From contig CABFPE010000080.1 in the NCBI GenBank assembly GCA_900660155.1, positions 1,143,835 to 1,207,834 on the forward strand: a stretch of 64,000 nt of DNA, written 5' to 3'. The stretch's first letter is position 1; the number at the start of each line of letters is the position of its first letter. This document shows, in pieces, positions 26,661-38,977 of this stretch. A model generated the notes under the pieces. The model was not told the origin of the DNA. It saw nothing but the letters and a program-made list of their open reading frames with translations, and ran no database searches. Source of the stretch: Hofstenia miamia (lineage: Eukaryota > Xenacoelomorpha > Acoela > Hofsteniidae). The position numbers and the translations under genes are program-made.

Positions 26661-27326
26661 TTATTTATTTTTCTGGACACCTTGTATAGCTAGACCCTAT
26701 CATATGTAGAACAATTTCATATTAACTGTATTGTGCAACACTTTCAAGCAGATCTATAATTTAAGAATTGACTTACTAAATATGGTTGAAATATTATTAA
26801 TAATGAACATACTGGATTTGTAAGCATGCAAAAATTTAGGATAAATATTTATCAAAATATAAATCTGCTGCAGTGCAATCAAGATTGCATTAGTAATTAT
26901 TAATGAAGTTATGTGCCCTGCTTAAGCACAAGAGCTTGCAAGTTAATGAATTTCGTTGAAATAAGCAAAGAATACATTGCATCCAAAAATGTAATAATGT
27001 TGATATCAACAAAAAATTACTGTTGATTTGAATTAATATCAATTGATATCAGTTAGCAACAGTCTGTTGATTTGATGCGAAATTTCCATATCAACGGCAA
27101 CCCTGATTAATAGATTATGATATTGCAATTAAGTCTACATGTTGATAACCACACACTAACCATAGATCGGGATTGCTGAATTATAATTATTTAAAAAGCT
27201 GCCAACATTTTTAAAAGTTGAATAAGAAATAGTAGAAAATGTATTTATAACGATTAAACTTAGAAATTGTTAATAAACAGCATTTTTCAATACCTTATCG
27301 TTTGTTGTATTGTATTATGTATGAAT

Positions 27327-27405
27327 CAGGGTTTCGGAGCTGGAACAGGAGCCCGGAGTCGAGGCCAAGACGTAGTGCATTTTCCTCGGAGCTGGAGCCG
27401 GATGT
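27327..27405. repeat. GC-richer GGAGCTGG/GGAGCC repeat patch
   Basis: CAGGGTTTCGGAGCTGGAAC followed by reiterated GGAGCC and GGAGTCG words, ending where the 607-bp tandem duplication begins. It resembles one end of a DNA transposon with G-rich subterminal repeats; no matching opposite end was found. Confidence 0.35.
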
Positions 27406-28619
27406 TCACAAAGCAGCTCCAAAGATTTTTTTGAAAAGCTATTTTAATCTGTTGATCTTTGTTGCACACAGAGCGTTGGTGTTAGAAAAAATGCATAAAA
27501 CTAGTGGAAATTGTAAAAATCACTAAACTTTGAAAAATGTATATATAAGTTCGTATTTGCGAACATATTTTAGCCGACATTGTAATGAAGCCGAGTCGGA
27601 ACTGTCGTTTTAGATGTTCATGCTAACAACTGAATCTACTTCATCAGTGAAAAAGACTTTGATATACAAATTGAACAATACCTGAATAAAAGAGCTTTTG
27701 GAAAATGAATAATTTTCGGTTTAATGAACTGTTTCACTTGATTCCTTTTGTAACAATCACTTTTGAAATAATGTTAATAAATTCAGTTTTGTTAGTATTG
27801 GTAAATTTTCACATTACTTTTAAATCAGCAAAGCCTAGCTTTGAATTATGATGCTAAGCTGTATCTGCAAAAGAAAGATAAACCATAATAAATGAGTGTA
27901 TAACAATCATTTTTGACATTCTATCCAAACCATGTTACTAGTTTTCTCATTAGATCTATACTTGCGCATATGATCAGATCTGCATATTATATCAATTTTA
28001 GTAAGATTACCGTCACAAAGCAGCTCCAAAGATTTTTTTGAAAAGCTATTTTAATCTGTTGATCTTTGTTGCACACAGAGCGTTGGTGTTAGAAAAAATG
28101 CATAAAACTAGTGGAAATTGTAAAAATCACTAAACTTTGAAAAATGTATATATAAGTTCGTATTTGCGAATATATTTTAGCCGACATTGTAATGAAGCCG
28201 AGTCGGAACTGTCGTTTTAGATGTTCATGCTAACAACTGAATCTACTTCATCAGTGAAAAAGACTTTGATATACAAATTGAACAATACCTGAATAAAAGA
28301 GCTTTTGGAAAATGAATAATTTTCGGTTTAATGAACTGTTTCACTTGATTCCTTTTGTAACAATCACTTTTGAAATAATGTCAATAAATTCAGTTTTGTT
28401 AGTATTGGTAAATTTTCACATTACTTTTAAATCAGCAAAGCCTAGCTTTGAATTATGATGCTAAGCTGTATCTGCAAAAGAAAGATAAACCATAATAAAT
28501 GAGTGTATAACAATCATTTTTGACATTCTATCCAAACCATGTTACTAGTTTTCTCATTAGATCTATACTTGCGCATATGATCAGATCTGCATATTATATC
28601 AATTTTAGTAAGATTACCG
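27406..28619. repeat. 607-bp unit tandemly duplicated
   Basis: Bases 27406-28012 and 28013-28619 are almost identical, head to tail. Two single-base differences were seen by eye: GAACATATTT versus GAATATATTT, and AATGTTAATAAA versus AATGTCAATAAA. The unit is non-coding. It is either a recent tandem duplication or two haplotypes joined in the assembly. Confidence 0.93.
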
Positions 28620-29828
28620 CAACTTCCTTAAGATACAGGACATCAGAAAAACATCAGGACCCCACATTGCCAATCCATTAACAACTTCCTTCTGAATTAC
28701 AGCTGAGCCACATCCCCATCATGATGCATACACTACACTTATATTAGTGTGTTGTCAACAACACATGATGAAATACACGAAATTGTAAAATAAACGAAAA
28801 TTAAATTGATTTATATTTTTGAGAAACGGTGTCTCAGATAATGCTACAAAACAGTGAATATGAATGCACGGAACGGAAAATTAATGCTTAAGCCGGAAAC
28901 TTAGAAAAATTGGTAAATATAGCTTATACACCCCACTTGTAAGCACTCAAGTTATGCAGTAATTACTTGTAATTTGTCTCATAACACATTCAAATTTAGA
29001 AAATTGATATAGATTAAGCAAAATACACGAATACATGAAATACCAACACGATAATAATATTAGGTAATGCCGAATACATGAAAACACACGTTTGAGGTGT
29101 TTAGACCATAATATTTTGAGGCGGTTGTTAGTGTGTACGGCTTGCGACAAAACATTTGCGCATTCAACATTAAATTAGCATTTATAATTATTTCCGAGAA
29201 ATTTGAGCTACACAAAATTTATCATTTGTATTACGAGGTAAATGTTTCCTGTAAAATTTACTCTTTATTCGATAAGCTACAAACAAAAAAATATGATAAA
29301 AATCCATTAAAAAACATTAATATAAATACAAAGAAAGCAAGAATAGCAAAATTATAAGTGGCGCAAGCAGTAAAGATATCACATCATTTTCATTTTAAAG
29401 TAGCCATTAAAAATGATGTAAAAATAAATTACTAAATCAAAAGTCATCAGAAATAGCTAAAGGATTCAGCGTTGTATGAGGAATTTTTAGCCATTGCTTT
29501 CTAAAACATAATCGTGCGAACTGAATTGAAAAATTGCCAAGAGCAGGAGAAGTAAATCAGTTGCTTAAGGTGAATTTAGTAGTTAGAAGGCTGTGTTCTT
29601 AGCCTACACTCTGTTATGCTCTGCAAACCAAATGCCAAGTCAAAGAACGCAGTATTTACTCTTACCAGCCAATGAATCATACAAAATATATAGAGGGACT
29701 ACCTGAAATCAGGGATGACTAAAAAACAAAGTTTTCTCGAGCTTTTGAAATACATCCAATGCAATACAGGGGATCCCTCATGATAAGCCTTTTTACCATA
29801 GTGGAAAAACGATTTTAAACAGGACAAA

Positions 29829-29849
29829 TACATTGTATATGAATATATA

Positions 29850-29885
<36 letters not shown>

Positions 29886-29922
29886 TGTATATATATATAA
29901 AAGAGAGAGGGAGAGAGAGAGA
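29829..29922. repeat. TACATTGTATATA repeats with (TA)n and (GA)n tract
   Basis: Three copies of the word TACATTGTATAT separated by TA runs, followed by AAGAGAGAGGGAGAGAGAGAG. A compound microsatellite in PEDS1 intron 2, about 0.5 kb from exon 2. Confidence 0.9.
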
Positions 29923-30426
29923 AAAAAGTTAAAAAACATTTGAAAAAACATGCTTAAAACATTTAAAACGTTTTTTTCCCAAATAATTGTATATTTATTG
30001 TCAGCAATTCCAAAAATAGCCTCTACATTCAAAGTTGTAATGAAAGGAAAAATTCACTAAAATTTAAATTCCAAAAAAGAAATCACAGGCAATTTGGATG
30101 ATTATGTCTTAAAATTAGCAAATTCGGAAAAAATTCTGCCAATAAAGCGACAGTGGAGTACTGGAAATATTTGCTGCATAAAATAACTTTTAAAATAATG
30201 CAGAGGTGCAGACGTCTAGCAGAAGATATTATGACGATTAAAAGTAAATTGTTGCGGAGAAATTCATAGAAATGGCAAAACGCAGGTTTGACCACCGAGG
30301 TGGATAAATTTGAATAATTGAATTGTGGTAATAAAGTATTTCGCCACCGGCTGGCAATAAAACCGGTAGGTATACAGTTGTTCCAAACTTTCACGAGGTC
30401 ACACGGGAAAAATATAAGAATGATAC

Positions 30427-30546
30427 CTGTGGCAATGACGGCAGCTGGTATATCACGTAGTTTAAAATGGAATGCAATAAGAAGAAAGGCGACTACGGCA
30501 AACACGGCACACACGTACACACTCACCAGCTCTTGTAGCCTTTTGC
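30427..30546 (-). CDS. PEDS1: PEDS1 coding exon 2 (first membrane span)
   Basis: This exon encodes residues 53-91 plus the shared bases of glycines 52 and 92. The acceptor is TTTGCTTTTTAG before 30546 and the donor is GTATCA starting at 30426. It opens with KRLQEL, matching the conserved GKRLQE of vertebrate TMEM189 exactly where exon 1 supplies the glycine. A hydrophobic stretch (VYVCAVFAVVAFLLIAF, about residues 61-77) is the first predicted membrane span, and a second (IPAAVIATGG) continues into exon 3. Both ends are in phase 1. The exon is identified by frame continuity with its neighbours as well as similarity. Confidence 0.9.
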
Positions 30547-31150
30547 CTAAAAAGCAAATTTTATTAACTAAAACTCATTAAATGTGAAAAATCCGCAAAT
30601 ATTAGGAACATAAAATCATATCACTATCATTAATATTATCTTAATTCACAACACCATTACTAGATGGCACCTTAGAGTTCTGTAATTCTACAATCTTACA
30701 AATATTTAAAAAATAATATTCAAAACATTTAAATGTTAAACAAATTCAGGATAGATTACATCAACGCATAGCTCGGTTGCAATTCAACCCAGGTCAGAGT
30801 ACTAAAACAAAAGAAGTTAAAACAACACACGCAAAATTTGAGGTTACAAAGAATATTAAAACAATTTTTTGAAATGCACAATTGTATGATGATGATAAAA
30901 GACAAAGTTTCTGTTGGAAAAATTCATTTATGCAAATAGTTGTAGAATTCCGTTTGATGATTCTTAAATTATTCAGTAAATCTCTTGGAATTTCTCTTTG
31001 TCTCTACTCCAAATTTAGATAATATATTCTGAGACTTACAATAGTTAATTATAAATCAGGGTGAATCCTTCTCATTTAAATAGTGCAATCGTTGCATTAA
31101 ATAAACTCAGAGAAGCTTCCACGAGTTTAACTAATGGGTGTGTAACATCT

Positions 31151-31233
31151 AGGGATCGCAATACCGGTATCCAACAGCAATTTCTCCGAGATTGAATACC
31201 GGCGTTGGCGTTTGAATACCGGTATTAATACCG
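31151..31233. repeat. AATACCGGTATT-rich transposon end
   Basis: AGGGATCGCAATACCGGTATCC followed by three more palindromic or near-palindromic ATACCGG words within 85 bp. It resembles the terminus and subterminal repeats of a hAT-type element; the opposite end was not found. Confidence 0.4.
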
Positions 31234-31544
31234 AAAATAATCTCACAGAATCCGATGTATTTAAGATCAAGGCAATAACTTATTATTGCACGGACTACCA
31301 AGAATGTATAAATGTCTTTCAAAGAGTTTTGGTTTTGTGTACTTTTTGCAAATAGGAGTGCGAGTACCAATTACTTTTACTATTTGACGGCTAATTCATA
31401 TTAGTAAAAAACATGAGGCACATTATTACCTTCTCTTAGTCTTGGTTGCCTAACATGATGGAATGCTGACTGTGGCAGCGAATGGGCAGTTGCTCCCCTT
31501 AAATTTAACCTTTCAGAAAAAACCTTCTCAAACATTACAATTTA

Positions 31545-33326
31545 CCCCCGTCACACAATGCCGTTCAGTTAGGGTAATTGGTAAGTTAAGGTACAGCTAA
31601 TCCCGTCGCACCCTGCCGTTAAGGTAGCCTTAACGGCAGTGTGCGACGGAATTTCTTAAGGCTAACCGCAACACGAAGCTTAACGTTTTTTCTAGAGTTA
31701 AGTTAAGGTTTTTGATGACTGATTTTGACAATATTTAAATAAAATTTGTATATGCATTAATAAATTCGCATAAACAAACAGTGGAAATTAACAAGTCAAT
31801 CAGGTGACGATTGTATAGTAATTGAGTTGCGTCAATAAGATATGCCCGCGTTTAATAAAAACAATTTGTTTAGAGGAAACCAGTGATTTCATTGGTGAAA
31901 ACAGCGAGGTTTCATTCACGCTACAAATGCAAATATTGTTTTAAAACGTAAAGTTTTTAGAACATATGTTCGTGTTAAATTAAATTAGTCTGTTTTCCAC
32001 TTTGTTTAAATAGAATGACTTTATTTAGTGTAGTAAAAATTTTGAAGAACAGAAATTTTTAACAAATATATATAAGCCTATATTGTATGCTTGAATGGCA
32101 AAATAATTCACACGATTAAAAAAACAATGTACATGATTCCGAACCCACTGTTTATATACGAACTTATAGAAGTTAAATTACGTAAAAAATTAAACATTAA
32201 TGCATATATTAGATTCAGATTTTGACTCGTGTGCTTATTGCATGTTAAACCATATCAGAGTTTCATATTTGCAATTGAAATTTGTTAATAAACAACCAAA
32301 TTGACCATACCAATCTAAATTCACTAACCATAGAACCTTTATGTACAATCTAGAGGAAAGTCCAAAAAAAGATAAATACAATATTGAATAATTACTGAAC
32401 ATTCGGGCAAAATATAAGTCAAACCCTCTAAACTATATGGATTAAATCAAAATAATTATTTTTTTCAAGAAACAGTTATAAAAAAAAATATTAAATCAAG
32501 GTACAATATTTTGATGTTTTTGCATACAATAAATACGATGTGAATATCTGCTTGAGATTTGTGTTGTGCAATTTTAGCTGTATCACAATTTGCAACTTTC
32601 TAAATTCGCCAAATGCAATTACAAATTTAACGGTAAGAACCGGCTGGCTGTTATTAGATATTTTGTTGACAATATATTCCGCACTTTTTAGTTTAGGGTC
32701 GATTCCAATTCTACTACATGCAGAGATTCAAATTTGAATATGAAAAAGTTCAATCATTTTGAGAAATTTTATAATTTTCATAGAAAGTTTTTTGACTATC
32801 TGTAAATTACTTGTACGTTTTCGAATGTGCCCAGCTACTTTTAGTGTATATGATTCAAATATGTAAAAATTACTAAATGTAATTTTACTAGCATTTGTTC
32901 TGAACAAACATATTTTTTGCTTAGATTTAACTTTCAAATATAATTTGATATGAAGGTTTCATGTGTAGCTACAGAACTAATGTACATTTTGAACTAATTT
33001 TATTAAATAATTGTGAATACAATTTATCAACAAAACTAACAAATGTCGATCAAATTCAAACATTTGTGGCTGGGTCTCTGTAGCATAGCACAAGAGATCC
33101 ATGATTTGTGCATTCAAAGTAGACGTCGTGTTTTTGCAATTATGAGATTGTTTACAAACCTTAAATTAACGGCACTGAGCGACCCCATCTTGATCGTCGC
33201 AAGTTAAGGTAAACCTTAACTTAAGGAGAACTTACAACTCGATTTTAACCTTAACTAAGAAATAGCGTCGCACACTGCCGTTAAGACTTAAGTTAAGATT
33301 ACCTTAACGGCAGTGTGCGACGGGGG
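31545..33326. mobile_element. 1.78 kb foldback DNA transposon, Harbinger-like, non-autonomous
   Basis: The left end is CCCCCGTCACACAATGCCGTT and the inverted right end is CCCCCGTCGCACACTGCCGTT. TTA flanks both sides (31542-31544 and 33327-33329), the 3-bp target usual for PIF/Harbinger elements. Each end carries a further internal inverted copy of the unit GTCGCACACTGCCGTTAAGG: a hairpin of about 47 bp at 31604-31648 on the left, and a similar arrangement at 33266-33322 on the right, plus many TTAAGGTT/AACCTTAA words. The terminal repeat zone is about 170 bp long per side. The roughly 1.4 kb interior is AT-rich with no transposase ORF. Confidence 0.8.
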
Positions 33327-34235
33327 TTAAACAGTAAAATTGCTCTTAGTTAACATGCTTGGTTTTATATTAAATGTAACCCGCACCCACCCCTAACCAA
33401 AATTTGTTCCACTGGAGCCAAGCGCTCGTAATCATGTGTTTATGTTGTGTTGTCAATAACGCACGAATAACACACAAGTAGTAATAAGATACAAGTAATA
33501 ATGTTTTCCGAAAAATTGACGAGGCCGAGTCCGAAATTGTGTAGTTGAGTAGTACTCAAGTAGGAGCAGTAGTGGACCCATCACCGCCTACAAAGCAATC
33601 CAACCCCAATCTACCACATAGAAAGTTATTGGAAAAGATGATCAAACAATTTCTCCATTAAGTCAAAGCTGTGGGAAAATTATTAGGTCGCGGCAAACTG
33701 AGAAATAAATTCAAAGGGAGAGAGAGAGAGTCATAAAGCAAAACAATGTGCCAAAGCTGTTTGTGCACTGTCATATTTATAAAATGAAAATGAGGCTACG
33801 TATAAAGCAAGATCGACAGCTTTGTTATGCAACGGAAAAATGTTTTAACCAAAAACAACAAGGCTTTATCACCCAAATGGCGGTGAACATCTAAAAACAA
33901 TTAAGCCGCCAACATGGCGGAGATCAATAAGAAGATATTAACCATTCTTTTTCGTTGACAGAAAAGTAAACGTTCATGAATTCTAAATGAAAACAATACA
34001 GCGCAATATACGCTGATTCAAGGACAAAGAAATCATTTGTGCAGAAATTTATTTTGTGAGCATACCTTAGTTTTGTGACCAAAGCCTTTTATGAAACTTG
34101 GAATCATTCTAAGAATTTAACATAATTGCAAAATGAAATTGATGCACCATTTAATTGAAAACAAAATGGTTAACTGCAAATATAATGAGATGTTTAGCAC
34201 AAATTTATCTTATATAGCAGAAAAACCTATTTTAA

Positions 34236-34238
<3 letters not shown>

Positions 34239-34266
<28 letters not shown>
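34239..34266. repeat. (TA)n microsatellite
   Basis: Alternating A and T in PEDS1 intron 1. Confidence 0.95.
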
Positions 34267-34270
<4 letters not shown>

Positions 34271-35092
34271 TGCACAAATACCTTGTTTGTATTATTCAAA
34301 ACATTTTTTTATTAAGGACAGATAAGTTAAACTAGTAAACCTTAACAAATGCTTTGTAAAGTTCAACCCACAAATATAAACAATACCATTCTCAAGATTA
34401 AAAAATTGCTGTATAGATTTTGCCTGTAAAATGTGAAGCAGTCATGCGCACAGTTAAAGATTATTGTCCCAAGTGAACGTAGTACAGTCAGATAAGGCGT
34501 GCATTTGATTCAATGGCATTCCTATTTTGTGTGGAAAGACGCCATTATTTGGATTAATTTAAAAATAGAAAACAGGAAATTTCCGCTTTGGTAGTAACTA
34601 TTCAAACCAAATTGTTTATTGAAAGTATAACCAGGCCAATTGATGAGTCAAAATTTTTATTAGGTCTTGTATAACCTATATACCGCTCCAAACATTTTAT
34701 GCAAGCAATACAAAAATTCTAAGGCAATCGTCTGATATTCACAGACTTAACTTTTAAAACAGGGAGCACCTTTCTATATTCTGGCGAGATCAAGGCATTT
34801 TCTATAGCTAGGCTTGTATTTATTCCGTGTGCAAATTGAGTTTTCAATAAAATCCTACAAACTTGAACTCGTATAACCGGCTAATTAGATTTTATGCGCA
34901 GGATGACACTCTAATGAGTATCAATACAAAATATATATTTAATGCATAGAAAACCATTTTGAAAGTCGGTTAACATAAAAAAGTACAATAGACTGTGTTT
35001 GGGAAGCACATTGCGTTTTTAAACTAAATCAATAATAATTCTTTGATTTTCGGGAGGGCAGGATCTTGTAATATTGAATCACCAAACTTGTC

Positions 35093-35390
35093 AACGAACT
35101 GAGCTTGAGCAGATTATTGGATATACAACGAGCCCAAAACGAGTCTTTTTTAAGCAAAGCAAATTTATAGTACTGCTTGTTAATTTGATTATGCAGGTTT
35201 TTCTTATTCTTTCATTAAATATGTCTTTCTTATAATCGTATCTTAGAAATGTTTATTAAATAATAGGAAGAGGTATGCTAAAAATTTTTGAGCACGATAT
35301 TTTTAAAAAAAAGTATCGAGCTGAAACGAGCCTCATTGACAGATTTTATAACGAACCGAGCCTAGAAATTTCGACTCGTTGACAAGTCTC
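35093..35390 (+). mobile_element. hAT-type MITE, CAGACTTGTCAACGAG family, copy C
   Basis: It starts CAAACTTGTCAACGAACTGAGC and ends GACTCGTTGACAAGTCTC. The flanks are TGAATCAC and TTTATCAC, a degraded 8-bp duplication (6 of 8). The interior shares GATATACAACGAGCCCAAAACGAG and TTTATTAAATAATAGGAAGAG with the other copies. Confidence 0.8.
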
Positions 35391-36278
35391 TTTATCACAC
35401 CCTATGCCCAGTAATAGAACCGCGAAAACATTTATTCGCAATTGGGAAGGCAGCCAAGCCAATGACAGATAATTAAAATTGTAATGAAAATAAACCGTTT
35501 TGTAATATTTTAATATCCGTAGCAAGGTCAACACCATTTACTAGCAATTTATTCCTGTGCAATGCTGAGATAATTATTTCCAATCCCATGATATGCAACG
35601 ACAACTATTCGCATATGGAGGGAAGAAAAACGGAGAATCCGCGGAATCAAAACTACTTTGAACGCAATGACTGGTTTGAAGTGACTTAAAAGTTTTTTTG
35701 AACTTCGCTCATTCAAACTAAAATCATCTGCAGAGCTATGAAATAAAACACCTCGATACTTTCAAACGCATACATTTCAAATCCACATTTTAAAATTAAC
35801 TTTTTACAATTAGATCCGGCGTGTGAGTTGCTTTTGTACACATTTCATTGTATCCCTAATGATAAATACAAAGGCTATAGAAAAGGAGCAAGCTCCTTAC
35901 CCCTGAATCATATAAGAAATATAGCAAAACATTCAGCCTTGTTTACACTTACGAAGGAGTTATAGTTTTGACAAGTTTATTATAGTAAATATACACACGT
36001 TAGTCAGAAATTGCATAATACATTTAAACATAAACAAGGAAAAAAACACTGAAAAATTAGAATTAAGTAGAACGGAATTTTAGAGCAAGGTTGTTTAGAA
36101 TGCAATGCCTGGGGAAGTCACAATAAACACTAAAAATGACAAAATAACTAACAATTAAATATTTAAAAACAAGAGTTATTCTTTTTTGTTAGGCAGAGTT
36201 ACTATTTTAACAGCATAAAATAAAAATTTTAAATGGAAAAAATAAAAAAGTTTTACAAAAAATTATAAAAAAATCAAA

Positions 36279-36292
36279 TATATATATATATA
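36279..36292. repeat. Short (TA)n microsatellite
   Basis: About seven TA units in an A-rich stretch of PEDS1 intron 1. Confidence 0.85.
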
Positions 36293-37119
36293 GTGCAGCA
36301 CGCGTTATAGCAAATATTTATTGCTAAAAATCTTGTTAATATAGAAACTTGCTTTTAGAGAAAAGCTCTATCAGGAATTCTAAATGTTTGCAAGCTACTT
36401 GATAAAACGCAAACATTGATATTAAGCCTATTGCTACTATGCATACCTACTGTATATACCAATTGATAAGCAGACCTTATTTATTTTAGTTTGAAATTCA
36501 TCTTTAGAAAGTTGGAATTAGCTCATTTCAGTGTTTTATCAAGTCTACAAACAAATTGGAATACACTTTAATGTAAACTAGGGTTAAAATACAAAAAGTG
36601 GTTAACAGATTTAGGCTTATCTAATTAACATATTTGAGTGAATAACATTCATGCCTACCTACTCTTTGTTTCCTGCCAATTTCAAATTCTCATAATATGC
36701 GAAGACTACTGCAACAAGTAAAGATTATAAAACTGTATCAACATGTAATGAACAGAGCATTTCTGTTGAATCCCACGCCGGCTCACAGCAAATATGAAAA
36801 ACATTTAAATCATAGAAAACTTTGGGAGAATAAAATTGTTTTTTGGATTATTTAAAAGTTCTAACAACTTCACAGGCCCTTCCTAAAACTTAAAAAATAA
36901 AAATCGTTAAATCAAATATCGAAATAGTGAACAACTTCGTATTACAAGAAATAGGTGTTATATCGATAGTTACGGAATGGAATTCAAACTCTTTTCTAAT
37001 TATATGCTCTAAAATCAAAGCATTTCTAGAACTCTTCACAAATTCCATTGTGCGCTGCGACGTTATGAAATGGAAACAACTACAAAAATCTACAGATTAT
37101 CTCACAGTAAACCTTAGAA

Positions 37120-37285
37120 CAGTGCTTCTCAACCGGGGTCCACAATGACCCTAAGGCTTCATTTAACTATATTAGCGGTCCACACACACAAAATAGTGAA
37201 TAGTTGAACATTAACCACAGGAATCTCATTGAATAAATTTTCAATTTTTAATTAATTACTCATCTTAAAAAAGTTGAGAACACTT
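37120..37285. mobile_element. ~166-bp hAT-type MITE (Charlie-like termini)
   Basis: The left end is CAGTGCTTCTCAACCGGGGTCC, a terminus shape well known in hAT Charlie-type elements. The right end AAAAGTTGAGAACACTT is its imperfect inverse. Flanking CCTTAGAA and CTTTGGAC are only about 5 of 8 identical, as expected for an old insertion. Confidence 0.6.
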
Positions 37286-38801
37286 CTTTGGACGAAATGA
37301 TCTTAGCATTATGTAAACTAAATAGTAGTATGCGATTTAAGAAAAAATTTGCATATCATAGCCTATGGCATTATCATGCCTCAGGAACAGTTCCGTGCAC
37401 AGGAAGGAGCAGACTGGCTCTACAATTTTGAATGACAGGAAATTGCTAAATATCAGGAAACCTGAGAATTCTCTATTGAGAATGAAGCTTATACTACGTC
37501 AGAAAATGTAATGAAGATGCTGTAGGAAACAAGAAATAACAAGGAAACAAATAAATGACATTTCAAAACGAAATAAAAGTTAAGAAGCAAAAAATTGCTA
37601 TTAAAGATTTTCCTAAAATTGAAGCGGACAGGAGAAAATTCACTTGTAAGTAAGTATTTAATAAACGAATCCACCACCAAATTCAAGGACAAATATTGTG
37701 AAATACTTAACCAATCCAAAGGAAATAGATCACTAAAAATGATATATAAATGTTCGTCTCATAAAACATTACTTATTTCAAAAAATGTTCTGGTGTGGTA
37801 CACAACAGAAGACTAAAAAATAGAATCCAAATCGAAGGATTTTAGTAGAAAATCATGCCTCAATTTTGCATTTTGGTCATCTTAAAAGAATTTGAAAGCC
37901 AATATAATGAACTGAGTAAACAAGCACCTAGTTAGTCGGTAGATTTTTCTGAAATAAAGAAAATGTACAAAGTACGATAAATTCGTTCTATGAATGATTT
38001 ATACATCAAAATTAACAATCTTGGAGGCGCTAAATGAAACAAAAATGTTAGAATCAGACTTAGAATTAATGTTTGAGAAATTTAGTAAATATAAAGTAAC
38101 GGAAGATAACACCAAAATAGCAGAAGTCATACAGTATTTCTTCCCAATTTCAGTTGTTGACAGACATCCGCTTGAGAACATGTCATAAATGAAATTTTGG
38201 AAAACAATTTTTCAAGTTGCCACTGGAAATGCAGCTGGTTTTTCCTACTGTATTACAATGGCTTAAAAACCAAATAAGTCAAAAAACACTAATGCAACGA
38301 AAATCATCTTATGAAATAGAAACGTAATATCTACAGTTTCTAAAAATGTTAGGATTATTTTTAGACAAATACTAGACACAATTTACGTGACAGAAATATT
38401 AGTAACTGAACTAAAGTTTTGTGGGAGCAAAATTTTGAGCAAAGTATATCTCAAGTAGCCTAACTTGGATATCTCCAACAAAACTCTAGCAGTGTGGTAT
38501 CAACACGAAATATGAAAAATACAATACCACAAGTACAAAAGAAAAAAGTTACAAAGCGGCAACAGATATAGCATAGAAACCATGAGAGGAGACTTACCGT
38601 TGCGAAGAATGACAAGGCTAAATAACCAAAATCTCAGAATGCATGTAATTAAAAATGTTAAAGTTAAAAACGCGTAAATATTATAGATAATTCCACAAGC
38701 AAATATGCTGCTAAGATTCAGTGGAAACTACTTTGCAACATTCAAATTTTCATGATTACCAACATGGTAATTTTGACCCGTTTTAATGCAAGGATAAATC
38801 A

Positions 38802-38803
<2 letters not shown>

Positions 38804-38835
<32 letters not shown>
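38804..38835. repeat. (TA)n microsatellite
   Basis: Alternating A and T in PEDS1 intron 1. Confidence 0.95.
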
Positions 38836-38838
<3 letters not shown>

Positions 38839-38977
38839 TAAATTATGAACTGTTTCCCAGATATTATTTTATTCTTATTATATTAGAGACTTTTCGGGCA
38901 GCAGTATAATTAGGCCTACCACTATCAAAACCGATTAAAATACGTTTTTTCATACACATTTTGAAAGTTATTGTGAA

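Larger units (their letters stand above)
22129..27105. mobile_element. ~5 kb hAT-type composite element
   Basis: The left terminus CAGGGTTGCCGTTGATAT and the inverted right terminus match over 18 bp without mismatch. ATTAATAG flanks the element exactly on both sides (22121-22128 and 27106-27113). Dense palindromic words built on TTGATATCAA and CAATTGATTTGAT follow each terminus, as subterminal transposase sites often do. No hAT transposase is recognisable inside. The interior holds a LINE reverse-transcriptase fragment, a 774-bp gap and a stretch of short unknown coding-like pieces (25300-26650). A transposase could lie in the gap, but the visible sequence looks like a non-autonomous carrier that has collected other insertions. 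Confidence 0.85.
8159..30426 (-). other. PEDS1 intron 2 (22.3 kb), transposon-rich
   Basis: This is the spliced-out interval between exons 2 and 3. It holds hAT-type elements at 11935-12460 (with a nested one), 13069-13406, 16338-16714 and 22129-27105, a 607-bp tandem duplication (27406-28619), a LINE fragment, a 774-bp gap and several microsatellites. Other parts (8159-11930, 13415-16329, 17400-22120, 28620-29820) are AT-rich and show nothing I can name. Short ORFs there, such as 18808-19116 (+), have no recognisable similarity. Confidence 0.8.

Noticed and set aside
30083..30526. A 147-codon minus-strand ORF as a separate membrane protein
   Set aside because: Only the part to 30427 matches PEDS1; the rest is intron past a GTATCA donor.
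37480..38200. Coding-like ORFs on both strands at 37489-37816 and 37994-38188
   Set aside because: No recognisable motif, many stops between pieces, and AT-rich background easily gives such ORFs.
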